NCBI RefSeq assembly: GCF_023278565.1
Contig: NC_064676.1
Coordinates: 5,022,001 to 5,086,000, forward strand
Length of the DNA stretch: 64,000 nt
From: Colletotrichum lupini
Taxonomy: Eukaryota; Ascomycota; Sordariomycetes; Glomerellales; Glomerellaceae
Direction of reading: 5' to 3'
The notes under the pieces are model-generated. The model saw nothing but the letters and a program-made list of their open reading frames with translations, had not been told where the DNA came from and did no database searches. Positions within the stretch are counted from its first letter, which is position 1, and the number at the start of each line of letters is the position of its first letter. Below, one piece after another: positions 1 to 11,736 of the stretch. The position numbers and the translations under genes are program-made.

Positions 1-1750
1 CGTGGCTACTAACTACCTTCTGCTTTATGACCTCCCTAAAACAGGAAAAGACCTGCCATAGCGGATTCCACACCTCAGTGCTGCGCACGAAATCTCGAAT
101 GCTTTCCGGTCCTAGTGTGATGACCGTCACAAGCAGGTCATTGCAGCGCCTTGGGAGATGTCGTACCCAAAGTGAGGCAGTTACCAGTTCTGTAAAGGCT
201 CAAGTCTCTGAGAGACTAGGTACTCAACAACGAAAGTGAACAACTCCACTTTGCCATGCTCTTAACCCATGGTTGAGTAGAACCAGCAGACACCGCTTGG
301 TGTAGACAACATGGCTACCTAAGGTGAGACGTGCGGACGACTAAAGTAGCCAGCCCTAACAACATGGCTACCTAGACTGAGACGTGTGGACGACCAAAGT
401 AGCCCTAGATAGTTGTGTGAACTTGCGGGGTTTGCCTCAGCCAGCCACATGTGAAGGAAGCAACGTCACCACACTGAAAATCTAAACTCCGCAATCCCAA
501 AAATGACTCTATACTACGAATGTCAGGTAAATCTCCATGATAAATACGATGGTGAAATCAATTGCAGGATTGCATGGGGTGTAAAGTTGTCGGCAATCGT
601 TATTGACACTCTCTCCCATCCTCCATTTGGTTTACGCTCTAAGGAAGGGCAGAAAAACCAACTCAGTAACGACAGGCGAGAGATGATTATATGGCGTTTC
701 AGGATAAATTTTACTCAATTGGGTATAAGCTATGACCAAAGGCCGGGGAGAAATCGTACTGAGTATAGGTGAGCAATGCAGACAGGGCAGGTAAATGTAA
801 GCAGAGTCCTACTGCAAGCCACTCTGGGTTCGAAATACAACCACTTGTGATGGATCGTTTGTAGCCAATTCATTTCTCATCACTGTATGGGTCTGTGATT
901 GTGGCAAGCTGAGGGTTTCCATCTTTCCACTATCACAAACTGCCGATCTGCATGTTGTGCCTATGCCACCCGGGCATCTCGCAGACCCCTTTGAACCAAT
1001 ATGGTAATGGGCGAGACAGTCTACCGAAGGCTGAGGAGCTCATTGAGACTATTAATATGATAAATGGCCGGAATAGAGAATGATATGCCGTTCTCAACCC
1101 GCATATTTTGGCCCCATGGGGCTCACGACAAGCCATGTCTAGCTCAACATGCCTGGGAGTGTCGTGGGTAGTATTCGAGACCGGGCTATATGTCATGGGA
1201 AGTTGGCCGCTTGAAAATGATCAGCTCTTGGTGGAGAGCTGAGTCCTGCGAGCTATGAGACCTGCAATATGGCTAGATGCGAAGAGCACAGCTCGCGAGG
1301 ATGAAGGGGACTTGTGGCAGTTCTTGAAGCGGCAAATGATGCGATGTCTACAACTGCCGACAGCTTTTTCAAGTCGTACATGGAATGAGGCTGCCTGACG
1401 ATGTGCGGTCGGCACGATTATGACGATGAACATATCACGATGCTCGAAGCAGAGGCGATCAGCCAACGATCAGCCCGCATGGAAGCACGGGCAGGGAGAC
1501 CCAAGGTCTTTCCGATCGTTGCGTATCTGAAATTGTATGTGGGGTTGTTGCCTTGGACAGAAGGAGTCTGAAGAAAGCCACTGGCTCCAGCAAACCGCTC
1601 TCGAGACGATAGAAAATTATAAAAGCAAGAGGTTACCCTGCAGTCTATGGGTTCTTTCCTGTACCAGCCATCAAACAATTTCATCGAATACGTCTACCTC
1701 TTGCAATAAGTTCTCCATCTCATCAATCAATCCCCATACATCCTATCAAA
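1..1750. other. Region without a convincing gene
   Basis: I find no open frame with codon structure, splice logic or a recognisable product. The stretch holds the 53-bp tandem duplication at 306-404 and, from about 1,500, the probable promoter and leader of the small gene starting at 1751. Short open frames here mostly lack ATG starts and have no family resemblance. Confidence 0.5.
306..404. repeat. Two-copy direct repeat, 53-bp period
   Basis: A 46-bp unit (about 306-351) recurs at about 359-404 with five or so differences. Both copies begin ACAACATGGCTACCTA and end AAAGTAGCC. At least two differences are C/T transitions, as expected of spontaneous or RIP-type mutation, but two copies are too few to conclude. 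Function unknown. Confidence 0.75.
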
Positions 1751-2334
1751 ATGGGCGTCGTTGAGAAAGGCAACAAGATTTTCGTCTCGGCCAGCGAGAT
1801 CGACAGGAACAAGGTCACTGTTGAGTGGCAGCAGAACACCAAGCAACGTTCGCAGGAGTATTACACTGTTCCCTTCTTCAATAAGAGCCAGGGTATATTG
1901 ATACCAAACCGTACATGGATGATCGATGTTGAACTAACTACGGCTATCTATAGGGGATCAGGAGAGCGTCCTCTTCATTCAAGCCAATTACCTTGACGCT
2001 TTCAAGAAGAAGCAGGTTGCTGGCGAATCGGAGTTCACTGTTGTCGTTGACACCTCTTTCCAGTACGGCCAGAATGACGAGAAGACTACACGCTGGCTTG
2101 TCTACCATGACAAGAGCATGAACGCCTTCCAGGTACGCAATCATAAGTTCCAGCACATATTGTGGTGTAGAATAGAGGCTGAATCCAAATCTACAGTGGC
2201 GATTCGTTGCGAGTGTCAAGTCCAAGTTGGGCAATTCGCTGAGCTCGTTCGCTGGTGGCGTCTTCAAGAGTTTCACTGGGGTCGACATTGGGAGCTTGGG
2301 TGCGCTCATCGGCCACCCTCTTCGAGACTTTTAA
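1751..2334 (+). CDS. Small hypothetical protein, 152 aa, two introns
   Basis: Exons 1751-1892, 1954-2132 and 2197-2334 join in frame. Intron 1 has a textbook ACTAAC branch site at about 1934; intron 2 runs 2133-2196. The ATG context (ATCAAAATGGGC) is good. The protein opens with MGVVEKGNKIFV, is mixed polar and hydrophobic, and ends with a Gly/Ser-rich stretch (SLSSFAGGVFKSFTGVD). It has no signal peptide or clear membrane helix. I do not recognise the family and infer no function. Splice quality and continuous coding across both junctions make it a real gene with good probability. Confidence 0.75.
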
Positions 2335-3278
2335 AATTCTCAGGATTGGGACGGCAAGCAGGCATCAGTCTTACATTTCACGCTGTTGCGTTGCTGTAGT
2401 CTCAGATCCATGATCGTCACTCTGCCGCACGATGAGGAAGGTGCTCATCGCGCTTTTGACAAGACGCCTCACTTGAAATTCGTAACACTCTTTTAAAACT
2501 CGGGTTTTTAATATCTTAATTATTGGAAGTAGAAGAATGATAGATTTACATGATTCTTCAAAAACCTCGAGACTCTTTCTCTTTCATAACGATGGGCGAC
2601 GGTTGACCCTTACGACCGACTTGTCTGGCTCCAGTGTAGACCAGCTAGGAGAACTCACTGATTATGGGATGCTATTTGAACTTGCAATCATATAGGATAC
2701 ACAACGATCTGGACTTAAGGGATAGGATTCAAGTGGATCTGTCCGCGCATAGGTATAAGGGGGTACGAGACGCGGCAGCCAGAGCCTTCATGTCTAAGCG
2801 AGCAATATTTGCCAGCCATGGGTATTGACTCGAATATACACGCCACGAATTCACGCAAGTTCTGTCTTGAATCTCAGAAGGTCAGAAAGAATGGAAGGAC
2901 CGAAGACAGGCCTGTTCCTTCCTTCCCAAGTTCCACCCAATCGTCAAGATCTTCATCCCGCCGCCCCTTTATCCAAATGCCACGGGCCCACGTACCTACT
3001 ATTTATCTCAATGGAGTTTTCTTCTCTACATTCTCATACCCCAGGTTCATCTTAAGCTTCTTTGCAGACATTCTTGATTTTGTTGCTGGTCAACGTTCAA
3101 AGACATCTTCGACAACCTAGCCATTATCGTCTGTCAACCTTTCATCTCGGAGATTTTTCTTTCATTCATTCCCCCTTCATCGACATCATACGAAAACAGA
3201 AGTCGCTGGACGACTTGAAAGCCCATCTACCTACTCATCTCAACTCTGTACAAACCCTTCGTCCCTATCCTCGCAGCC
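2335..3278. other. Intergenic region
   Basis: The start (about 2,470-2,560) is AT-rich and fits the 3' end of the preceding gene. From about 2,900 it becomes pyrimidine-rich (many CTTC and TTCATC runs), as in the promoter and leader of the BTB gene at 3279. The open frames 2809-3120 and 3062-3352 lie in that leader and look non-coding. Confidence 0.5.
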
Positions 3279-4240
3279 ATGGGCGATCTGGACCTCTCCC
3301 AGCTGCTAGAGTCGGGCGAATACAGCGACCTAAGACTCATCACCACCAATAATGATGATGGAGTTGAGACCGAGCACTCCGTTCACCGCAATATTGTCTT
3401 CAGTCAATGTCCGAGATTGAGAGACGTGGTGGCCTCCATTGGACCACTGGTAAGTCTTTTACCTAGAGCTCGTTGGATCTGTTCTGACAGCCTGCCTTAC
3501 AGAACCAAGTCAACGGAGTTGACATCGTCCATCTCAAATATGATGGCAAAGCTCTCGGCACTGTGTTGCGATATTTGTACTCTGGAAAGTACGAAGCGCA
3601 ATACGAGGTGGCGATCCGGCGAGCGAGCGAGTCTAGTGGCAATGACTGGCCTCACTCAATGTACTGGTCCATCCATGCCATGAAGCTGGCACATGGACTA
3701 GATCTCTTCGGTCTCTATAGGGAATCGGCATGGGCGTTGTGTAAGGCAGCGAAACAACTCACAAACCACGTCGACTTCCCTGACATGGTCGACGAGCTCT
3801 ACGAGTCGTGCGGCCAGCACCCAGATTTCCCCATCCACCTCGCAAGTATTGCAAGAACCATTGCAGGGAACTGTCTGATCAGCAGCCGGCTGCAAGATCG
3901 ACTAAAACCCACCATGCTCAAATACTCGCAGCTTGCCCTCGACGTAATGGAAGCAAGCTTGGACGCCCTGTCTGAGACCCAAAAAGATCTTGTCGAGGCA
4001 CAAGAGAAGATCTCTGATCTTCGAGCTCAGGGATACAGAGCTGATGAGTTTTGGGTCGAGGATGAGCGTGATAGAGAACGTGATAGGAAGAGAGAAAGAG
4101 AGCGAGACCGGGAGAGAAGAGAGGCAGAGGCGGTTCGCGACGACAGTTTTGAGTTCAAAATTGTTCAAGGCCACAAGAAACGAGGTCGTTCCTCTTCTCA
4201 TAGCGCTGAACAATACCCGGTGCTAGAAGGGGAGATATAG
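3279..4240 (+). CDS. BTB/POZ domain protein, copy 1
   Basis: Exons 3279-3449 and 3503-4240 give 302 residues. The N-terminal 100 or so residues have the fungal BTB/POZ pattern: a polar start (SGEYSDLRL), HRNIVFSQCPRLRDVV, then after the intron VDIVHLKYDGKALGTVLRYLYSGKY. A helical region follows (YRESAWALCKAAKQL). The C-terminal third is a very charged Arg/Glu stretch with repeated RDRER units, then a basic KKRGRSSS tract that could be nuclear. BTB domains mediate dimerisation or recruitment to Cullin-3; no Kelch or MATH partner domain is visible, so the role is unknown. A second BTB gene follows on the same strand with its intron at the same place in the domain. Confidence 0.85.
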
Positions 4241-4791
4241 GTCGTTATGAGGATCTGAGAAGGAAGGGAGGGGGGTTAATACAAGAGTGTAGCGCCAGGA
4301 ACGTGAGGATACTCGCTGGTGAGGAAAGAGCTGGGCTCGATGACTGGAACTTATGCTTTCGATGGTTTTATGAGAATCCGCGAGGTATGTCGCGAAAGGA
4401 ACTAACGTGGAAGAATGAATCTCCTCAACTACGCTATTGCTTCTGAGATCCTGTGAGAATCGACTTGCAAAGTGACTAGAGAAAGAAAGACCAACCTCCT
4501 GCCTCTCTCTCTGGGGCCAAGAGGAGCAGGAAGAGGCTTCTCGTCAATAAAAAGCCCTTCTCCTTCCAACTCTTCTATTCCTTTTTCATCCTCTTACATC
4601 ACTTACATCTCTCACTTGACCAAACAAACCGAACGAGGAGAGACTAAGCTTGGAGATAGCTTTATAAGAGCCGCTTTCTTTCCATTCACCTCACTTCAAT
4701 TTGATTACTATCTCAAACATCATACCGTATAGAACCTTTCTCTCCCTAGCACACTTCCAAATTTCTACGCAACATACGCAGGAGATTCAAT
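4241..4791. other. Spacer between tandem BTB genes
   Basis: It carries the 3' end of copy 1, then from about 4,550 a pyrimidine-rich promoter and leader for copy 2 (CCTTCTCCTTCC, CTCTTACATCACTTACATCTCTC). No gene seen. Confidence 0.5.
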
Positions 4792-5657
4792 ATGGTGGGT
4801 ATTGACCTCGGCAGCCTGTTCAACTCCAGCAAATGGAGCGACCTGACGATCGAGGCGTCTGGGAAGCTCTTTCACTGTCATCGGTGTGTTGTCTTCAGTC
4901 AGTGCGCATACTGGCAGGAGTTGCCTCTGGTGGTAAGTTGTAACTGATCTAGCTTTAAGAGCACTCATTAAACAAGGTGTCTTCGCTGACAAAACGCCTA
5001 TAGAATGGACGTCTCGTCCTCACCGGAGCAGACACTACCAAGGCGATCCTCAAGTACCTGTACACAGGTGTTTACACGCCCTTCAATGTTCCCTGCCACA
5101 AAAACAAACCAGAGAGACCTCAGGCAAACGAGGAAGGCACAGTCGATGAGCTCGACTACAGTGAGCACTGTCTTTTTTTAAATGCTTGCGTCCTGATTCA
5201 CGCAAGGACGTACAACATGGCCAAATTACAAGATCAGGCCAAAATCGCACTCTTAGCCATCGCGCCTAACCACACCAACCATGCTGACTTTCTCGACACC
5301 GTCAACTACATAATCAACAATTATCAGAATGAGGAGGGACTGCAGATTGCTCTGCAAATGATCATGCCGCAGTATGAGACGGACGCTGGCCTACGTAGCA
5401 GAGTCAAGGATCTCCTGCTCATTCACCCCCGCCTTGCTTGCGCCCTCCTCGAGCATACGACTGAGGAGTTGCGTTTGATCAAGAGGGAGAAGAGTTTGAC
5501 TCACTTTGTGAGCAAGATCGAACCTGGCGAAGATCTCGGAGTAGACTCACCGCAGAGCACACCTTCGCGAACTGTGCGCGTGACTCCCGCGAAGCGAAAG
5601 GGCGACGATGGTGAGATGCCTGAGATGAAGCGTCCCAGAGAGAGCATCGAGGAGTAG
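4792..5657 (+). CDS. BTB/POZ domain protein, copy 2
   Basis: Exons 4792-4932 and 5004-5657 give 264 residues. The domain reads SSKWSDLTIEASGKLFHCH, VVFSQCAYWQ, then after the intron GADTTKAILKYLYTGVYT. The intron is phase 0 and falls between the first half of the domain and the YLY(S/T)G segment, as in copy 1, which supports tandem duplication. After the domain come helices (LNACVLIHARTYNMAKLQ, then NEEGLQIALQMIMPQYE) that fit the usual region after a fungal BTB domain. The basic C-terminus (TPAKRKGDD, MKRPRE) resembles a nuclear signal. Sequence divergence from copy 1 is high, so the duplication is old. Function unknown. Confidence 0.85.
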
Positions 5658-5993
5658 TCACCTGGCCCGTTGGATTATTCTTGGACAGGAATGAGGAAAA
5701 CATGGACATGCTATATGGAGCACCTTACGGCCTCTGGATCAAGGAGGAAAGATACAGCCTCTAAAGGGAAGAGGAACATAGACATTGCAATTTTCTATCT
5801 AATAGACGATGCTGCTTTTCAAGATCATGCATTCAAGGTACAACTGGCCGGAATCATTGTTGTGAGTTAAGTTTGTGTTGGTATAATTGGGTATCTATCC
5901 AAGTATTCCCCGATTCTATCCCTTTTGATGCACGACGCCTGCCACGCTGGCCTTTTCTGTTGTAGATTCCCATCATGTAGTGGGTGGGCATGA
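5658..5993. other. Convergent intergenic region
   Basis: Tail-to-tail spacer between the BTB gene (+) and the mitochondrial-type gene (-). Only 3' untranslated sequence is expected; nothing else seen. Confidence 0.5.
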
Positions 5994-8900
5994 TTATACA
6001 TATCTTACACGTCCAACTCCTATCCGACATTTTTGGTCGGGTGTCTCGTTCTCCCGAGTGACTTCCTCCAACCCAGATTGTTCTTGCCTCATGGCCAGGC
6101 CACGCTTGATGACTTCATGTAGGTTCTGATGATTTCCCCACTCATCCTCGTATATGTACTCCTCCACCTCTTCATCGGAAGGCCAGTGCATCGGTCCCCC
6201 GTTCCTGCTATCGCTCAGCGCCGTGACCTCCTTGCGTGAAGCCATCACCGTCTCCTGGTCGAGCAAAGGTTCCGCGTAGGCTCGGAACGCACGGAATGCC
6301 CTCGCAAGGTATCGCGCGTGCGCCAAGGAAAGGTTCCCGCCGGCCTTGGGAGTCCACTCGCGGATGATCCACCACATCAGCAGAACCATCTCCTCGCGAT
6401 CGCCGAGGAACGCGAGTGTGCGCATGTATGTGTTGATCGTCGCTGCTGTCACAAGCTTGTTCACATCGGGTTTGGACGCCGGACCCAGGGTGGCGAGTGC
6501 TCTCCACGCGGCCTTGAGTTGGCTCGATGCTTTTTGTACTGCCTCGATTGGTGTCTGGCCGTGGCCCAACTCTTCGTGTTGAAAGATAGGGGTAAGAATT
6601 TTGCGATATGATAACTTGCTGGAAGGGCCATGAAGTCGATAGATGCGGCCCTTGGGGTTCTTGATCTTGCTGGTCTGCGCCTGATACAGCGACAGAAACT
6701 CTTCATCTTCGTCTAGAATCCGTGAAGCGGCCGCATCTTCTCCGCGCGAGCTTCCCGTTGTCATTTCGTCAGTTGCCTGTTCCTCAGGATGGACTGGCGT
6801 TTTGGCCACATCTTTGATAAGCAAGGCGGCAAGTCGGGGCTGGACCGCTTTCCGTAATACACTGGCAAATGCAGTGATCATGTTCAGACTGAGCCCGGAA
6901 TGTCCCTCAGCCATCTTTAGGGCTTTGACCGCCAGATGCATCACTTCTAAATTGTTCTCCGAGGGCATGCTGTTGCTGACCATGATGTTTGATCTGCCCA
7001 AATTGAACAGTATCGTCTCCCATGGCGCCCGCCCAGAGACGTCAGTTGAAGCCCAGCCCATTTGCGCAAGTTGAAATGCATAGTGGATGCTATACATGCT
7101 CTTGTTGGAGATGTGCGAGGGTGTATTCGATGTTCGGTTTGGTTGAAGGCGACAAAGCAGGTCGATGAATGCGTGTAGTATGTCGTGAGGCGGGTTTGTC
7201 AACACACTCCCCGTGAGACCTTGGTAGTCTTTCAGGCTCTGTCTAATACTGCTTTTGAGTCCTTCCTCCAAGTTACTGCAATCGACGTGATGCAACGCGA
7301 CGTCAATGCTGGGTGACTGCTTGATAAGTCCAGCCAAGAATGGTCCACGGATGGGAATACCTGCGTTGTACATCTCTTCTACAATCTTGCGAATGCTGGG
7401 TGGGTTGGTCCGCGCCCTCTCGAAGTCGCTGAGGTTCTCGTCGTTGTAGGGGAAAACCTCTCTCCCATCTCCAGGGAGATTGTGATGCCCGGCTTTTGCT
7501 GGCTTTGCGGAGAGCTTGGCTATCAATTCTCTGTACACCTCAAACTTTGGCTTCATCCCTGGTTCTGGGGGATGTTTGAACAGGGCCCAAGCTTCTTGTG
7601 CATTTCGAGTCGTACGGATCTGAGCTGCCCATGCGCCTTGCTCAAAGCGAAGGTGACGCGGGTAATTCGCCCTAGTCTGGACCGTTGGTGAGCCATCAGG
7701 AGCCATGCCACCTAGGATATCCGTGATCAAGTCGAAATCCTTCTTGCTATATCCACCCTCTTGCATCATGATACCGGCCTTAACAACTCGGCTTTGGTAG
7801 GCCTCAGGACCAGACTTCTCCTCCATGCCGTCGCGCATAATCCGATATGGGGGCCAGTGACTGGCAAGTGTGCTGGCCGTGTCTCGTTCTGAAGCTGTTT
7901 TTGGTAGTGCTAGCAAGACTTGCCGAATCGCCCGATAGCTCTCTTCCTCAATGATTAGGGTCTTCTCCGAGGTAGAAGATAGTGACAGAAGCTTCGTCAC
8001 AGCTGTCCAATTGTAAGAGCTATACTGATACGGGGACTTTCTCGATACGGCAGATACAGCCTGTATAGCGCGATTGAGGACCTGGCATTGTAACTTGTAC
8101 GCCTTGTCTGGTTGGCGATGGCCATGCGGGATAATTTTGATGTATGATACTGAGAGCTCCGCGATATTAGGCAACGCATCGGGCTGCAGTCTGCTCGCAT
8201 GTTGACACAATTTGTCCAGCAATTTGCTAAACAAAACCGGTGTAATTACCGAGTCCAAGTCAAAGACCTGCGTCGCATCGTTGTACGACTTCTGTTGTTC
8301 CGCATACCATTCATTACAGTATCTCAGTAGCCCCAACAAGGATTCGGAGCTCTGAAAGTACGGCCTGCTAGTGAGCAGGTAGAACAAGACAAACAGTGGC
8401 TTGTGACCTGGTCTGCTTAGGAATCTTTCGACCCTCTTGTCCGCTTCGCGCGGGATAATGATCCAAGCCCAACTAGACACATCCGCCTGTGTATGACCTC
8501 TTGCGGATAATTGTCGTAGGGTTGCCTGCCATTGCCGACTGTCACATAGTAGGCGCGCAATGTCTGGTCTGAGCTCTGGGACATGGCGGAGGATTTCCTG
8601 TGCGGTGATAACGCTGAGCTGAGGGGACCTCAACTGTGCTAGGAACCGGAGATTGGATAGCTTGGATTCGGATGGTGGTTCGGAGGGAAGGCGATACAGT
8701 TCGGCAGCATCGGCAAGGAGCAAGTCTGAGAATATCGACCGCTCGTGGCGCACAATCCGTATCGAATCGCGCCGTGATGGGGTTCTTGGCGCTTCATGTG
8801 ACTGGGGGGACCGTTTGAACGGTCTGATCAGTTGCCAAGAAGGTGTTTGTTGTATTGCGGCGGCAGTATGGCTGGGCTGGTAGCTGTGCCGTTGGGATAG

Positions 8901-9049
8901 CTGCTTGGTCGAAGAACCATGTTAACTACGAGTCCGAGAGAGCTGTCATAGATGGAGAAGGTACTCACAGCTTGCCAGTCGCGGCCAAGCACCCATCGGC
9001 CCCTGGTCACGACAATACCGTGTGATCTGGAAATGGGCGGCGGCCGCAT
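5994..9049 (-). CDS. Large probable mitochondrial helical (PPR-like) protein, 995 aa
   Basis: The long frame 5994-8900 has no ATG at its beginning. It joins in phase 0 across an intron at 8901-8968 (donor GTGAGT, acceptor AAGCAG) to a 27-codon exon starting at the ATG at 9049. The resulting N-terminus (MRPPPISRSHGIVVTRGRWV) is Arg-rich and free of acidic residues, as expected of a mitochondrial presequence. The body is almost entirely predicted helix, with PPR-like spacing such as KIVEEMYNAGIPIRGPFLAGL and TINTYMRTLAFLGDREEMV. Family knowledge: large fungal PPR-like proteins of this kind bind mitochondrial RNA or the mitoribosome. I cannot name the ortholog. It is divergent from a second probable mitochondrial gene at 9381. 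Confidence 0.8.
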
Positions 9050-9380
9050 TGCCCCATCTTCGCTAGCAAAACCTCGTGATCCCGCGATTGAGATGCTACG
9101 AGGCTACTTAACGTTTGGCTTATGGGAGCTTGATGAAGTTCCATAGAAAAAAAGGACCGGGGGCGAACGTCGCGACTGCGGGAAGCTTTCCGCAATGCAT
9201 CACGTGCGATAAGGCAGCTCAATCGATAAGAAAAGGATCCCTGCTTGTACCTACCTAGGTAAGGTTCCATAAGGTTCTTAGAAACCAACAGCTGCCATCT
9301 GCGAAACTGCGAAGCAACGTTATTTTTTTTCTCCTTGTCTTTGTGTCTTAGAATTGCTCAATGGTGCCTCAAAGCTCAAA
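9050..9380. promoter_or_regulatory. Shared divergent promoter of two mitochondrial-type genes
   Basis: The 331 bp between two divergent ATGs must contain both promoters. It includes the palindrome TACCTAGGTA at about 9251-9260, followed by two AAGGTTC words, and an eight-T run just before 9331. No TATA box is evident. Confidence 0.55.
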
Positions 9381-10613
9381 ATGCGGCTTTCTCATTTCAC
9401 AATAGCATCCTCGCTCAGCCGCGGGCTGCACACCGCTCGCTCCACGCCCTGCCCGCAGCGATACTTCCATGTCACAACACCAGCAAGCATGCCTCGAAAG
9501 CGGACGTTCTTCACCTCGAACGTTGACCTTTCCCAGAGCACTGGCGAGCCGACCGCGAGGCCACCAAGGCAAGAAGATGACGAATCATCTCAGCTCACAG
9601 CACCGAAGCGTAAGGCGGTGCGCTCCGCCGGCGCAAAGAACTCCCTACGGCGCGTAGCGATTATTGCCCAGCGACCGGCGCAACGAGAACCAGGAGAGGT
9701 GCCAGCAGAGACGATGGATGTGTCTGCGCCTACACTGATAAACGCTGTGTGTGTTGCCGAAGCTTTTAATATGGGAGCAGTTCTGGACATTCTGCGGGCC
9801 CATGGGTTTGATATTGATCCATACCAGAGCGGGTTCGAGGCAAGCGAGGTTGTCCACGCACGAGGTGTCAATGGCGGTGATATTTTCGTTTTTCCCTCGG
9901 GAACAATTGTCACTTGGGCCCTGCCCCCAGACGTTGTCACGAAGCAGTTGCTGAATGCGGCAGAAACGCCGCTGAAGCCGGCTCTTCGGGAGGTGGAGGA
10001 CCTGGAGTACGTGTCCGATCCGAGCAAGGAGACGAGCAGTATGAAGGGTGATATCGTAGTCCTAGGCACAAAGCTCGAAGAGCGAGACGGCGACAGGCTG
10101 GACACGACCCTCGCCAAGATTGCATTCTCTTCCGGATTGGCCCGAAGTACAAAGCTTGCAGTGCTGGAAACTGCGCTGACGGCTTACTTTGAGAGCACCA
10201 GAAAGATTCCCTCTGTGCTATCAAAGGGTTCTGGCTTGCCGTTGGGCAGGAAGTTCATTTTGCAAAAGACGGGCGAGCTGTTGAGCCTTCGCGCGAGGCT
10301 CAACCACTATTCAGAACTCACTGACTCTCTTCCAGACATCTTCTGGGACAGCCGATCCGAACTGGGTCTGGAAGGCTACTATGAGCAGGTTGGCCGTGCG
10401 CTGGACGTCAACGTACGAATCCGGACGTTGAACCAGAAGATGGACTATGCTCAAGAAATTGCGAGTGTCCTGCGGGAGATGTCGAGCGAGCAGCATAGTA
10501 CGAGACTGGAGTGGATCATCATTATCCTCATTGCTGTCGAAGTCGTCTTCGAAGTCAGGAGAATTGTGCTCGAGTACAGAGAGGAAAAGGAGGATGGTAA
10601 AGTGGAGCCCTAG
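9381..10613 (+). CDS. MRX10: DUF155 / RMND1-type mitochondrial inner-membrane protein
   Basis: Single exon, 410 residues. The frame is open from 9354, but the first ATG is 9381. The N-terminus is rich in Arg, Ser and Thr with no acidic residues (MRLSHFTIASSLSRGLHTAR), a good mitochondrial presequence. The core fits DUF155: an AEAFNMGAVLDILRAHGFD helix, HARGVNGGDIFVFPSGTIVTW, helical FSSGLARSTKLAVLE, LSLRARLNHYSELTDSLPDIFWD, then a C-terminal transmembrane helix (EWIIIILIAVEVVFEV) with a charged tail. Family knowledge: yeast Mrx10 and human RMND1 are inner-membrane proteins supporting mitochondrial translation. Cytosolic family members (RMD1, RMD8) lack the presequence, so Mrx10/RMND1 is the likelier match. 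Confidence 0.85.
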   Translation: MRLSHFTIASSLSRGLHTARSTPCPQRYFHVTTPASMPRKRTFFTSNVDLSQSTGEPTARPPRQEDDESSQLTAPKRKAVRSAGAKNSLRRVAIIAQRPAQREPGEVPAETMDVSAPTLINAVCVAEAFNMGAVLDILRAHGFDIDPYQSGFEASEVVHARGVNGGDIFVFPSGTIVTWALPPDVVTKQLLNAAETPLKPALREVEDLEYVSDPSKETSSMKGDIVVLGTKLEERDGDRLDTTLAKIAFSSGLARSTKLAVLETALTAYFESTRKIPSVLSKGSGLPLGRKFILQKTGELLSLRARLNHYSELTDSLPDIFWDSRSELGLEGYYEQVGRALDVNVRIRTLNQKMDYAQEIASVLREMSSEQHSTRLEWIIIILIAVEVVFEVRRIVLEYREEKEDGKVEP

Positions 10614-11736
10614 GTTTTTGTCTATAAACTAGGAACTGCTGTTGAACTTTCAAAAGATACCCAACTCAATTATTAAAGAAGATGCCAAGATATACTCGTT
10701 TGTTACTGTTTAGAAGTGGAAACACAATTGGCTTGCCTCGGCTTATGCTGAAAATCAATCCATGCAAGGCGCAGGGCGTGGCATTTCTTCAATTCGTTGC
10801 TAAGGCACTTGGGACAAGTTGGTATCACCAAAGAACACCTCATGGTATAAAACCCTGAAATACTTCTGCATGTTTCTTTACCAACAAGAAAGGCAATATA
10901 TATTACCTAATGCTACAATGTTTCATTCAAGGCGCGGTCGCCTTAAGCAGTGCCCGAACTTAGTACGCTCAATACACAGGTAGTATACCACGGTAGTGTG
11001 CAAGTGACTTTCGAGGTTCCGGAAAACCCTGCGCTTGCCGCTGCAGGAACGGGCAGCGGCATGGTACTAATTGTGGATCGCGCTTACCCAATTAGATTCG
11101 CTAACAGCTGTTGTAGAATGGCTGGAAGTAAACAATCGTTCTGGATGCTAAGCTCAAATCCTAATGTAGATGAGCTCTTCCGATTTCTTGCCCTCTTCAG
11201 TACTCCTTTGGCGAGACTGAGATACTTAGTACTCTCTTCTCATTATTGAACATTTCTCACCTACCTTAGGTATCTACGCCGTCTAGTACTTTCTTCTGAG
11301 GAAGGAAAGACCTCGCAAAAGATACCTCGCCTTCCATTGCTCGTCGTGGTTTGCCTTCTGCCAGCGTACCCACCCTACCTTGCCATCGCCTAAATCCATA
11401 CTATACCAACCCACCTTCACACCTGTCTCTCACTCACTCAAGTCGGTCAATTCGAGATTCTTCGCTGGACCCTTTTCCTAATACACCGAGGTGCCCAATA
11501 CTTGATCATTACCTTTCAGAAAAGACATCACAATTAACGACCGCGCCTACTTCGCTTAGACGCGACTAGGTACTTCGCCGACCTCACTTTGACCACTTCT
11601 TCCCGCAAGGCCTCAATCAATTCCGATTGCAACATACAGCTGAGCCTCAAGCTTTTCCCTGTTGTTCGGCAAACAAAGCACCCACCAGGCAGGGATTTGA
11701 TGCGTGTGCGACACTCGGGCCGTACCTACATCGACC
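10614..11736. other. Intergenic region and methyltransferase leader
   Basis: No gene is supported. The open frame 10950-11249 starts at GTG and has no family resemblance. A CTACCTTAGGTATCTAC palindrome-like word lies at about 11262-11278. From about 11,390 the sequence becomes pyrimidine-rich leader. An out-of-frame ATG at 11700, 37 bases before the chosen start, could lower translation of the downstream gene. Confidence 0.5.

Noticed and set aside
10950..11249. 99-codon open frame between the DUF155 gene and the methyltransferase
   Set aside because: Starts at GTG, no splice partner, no motif, codon use unlike nearby genes.
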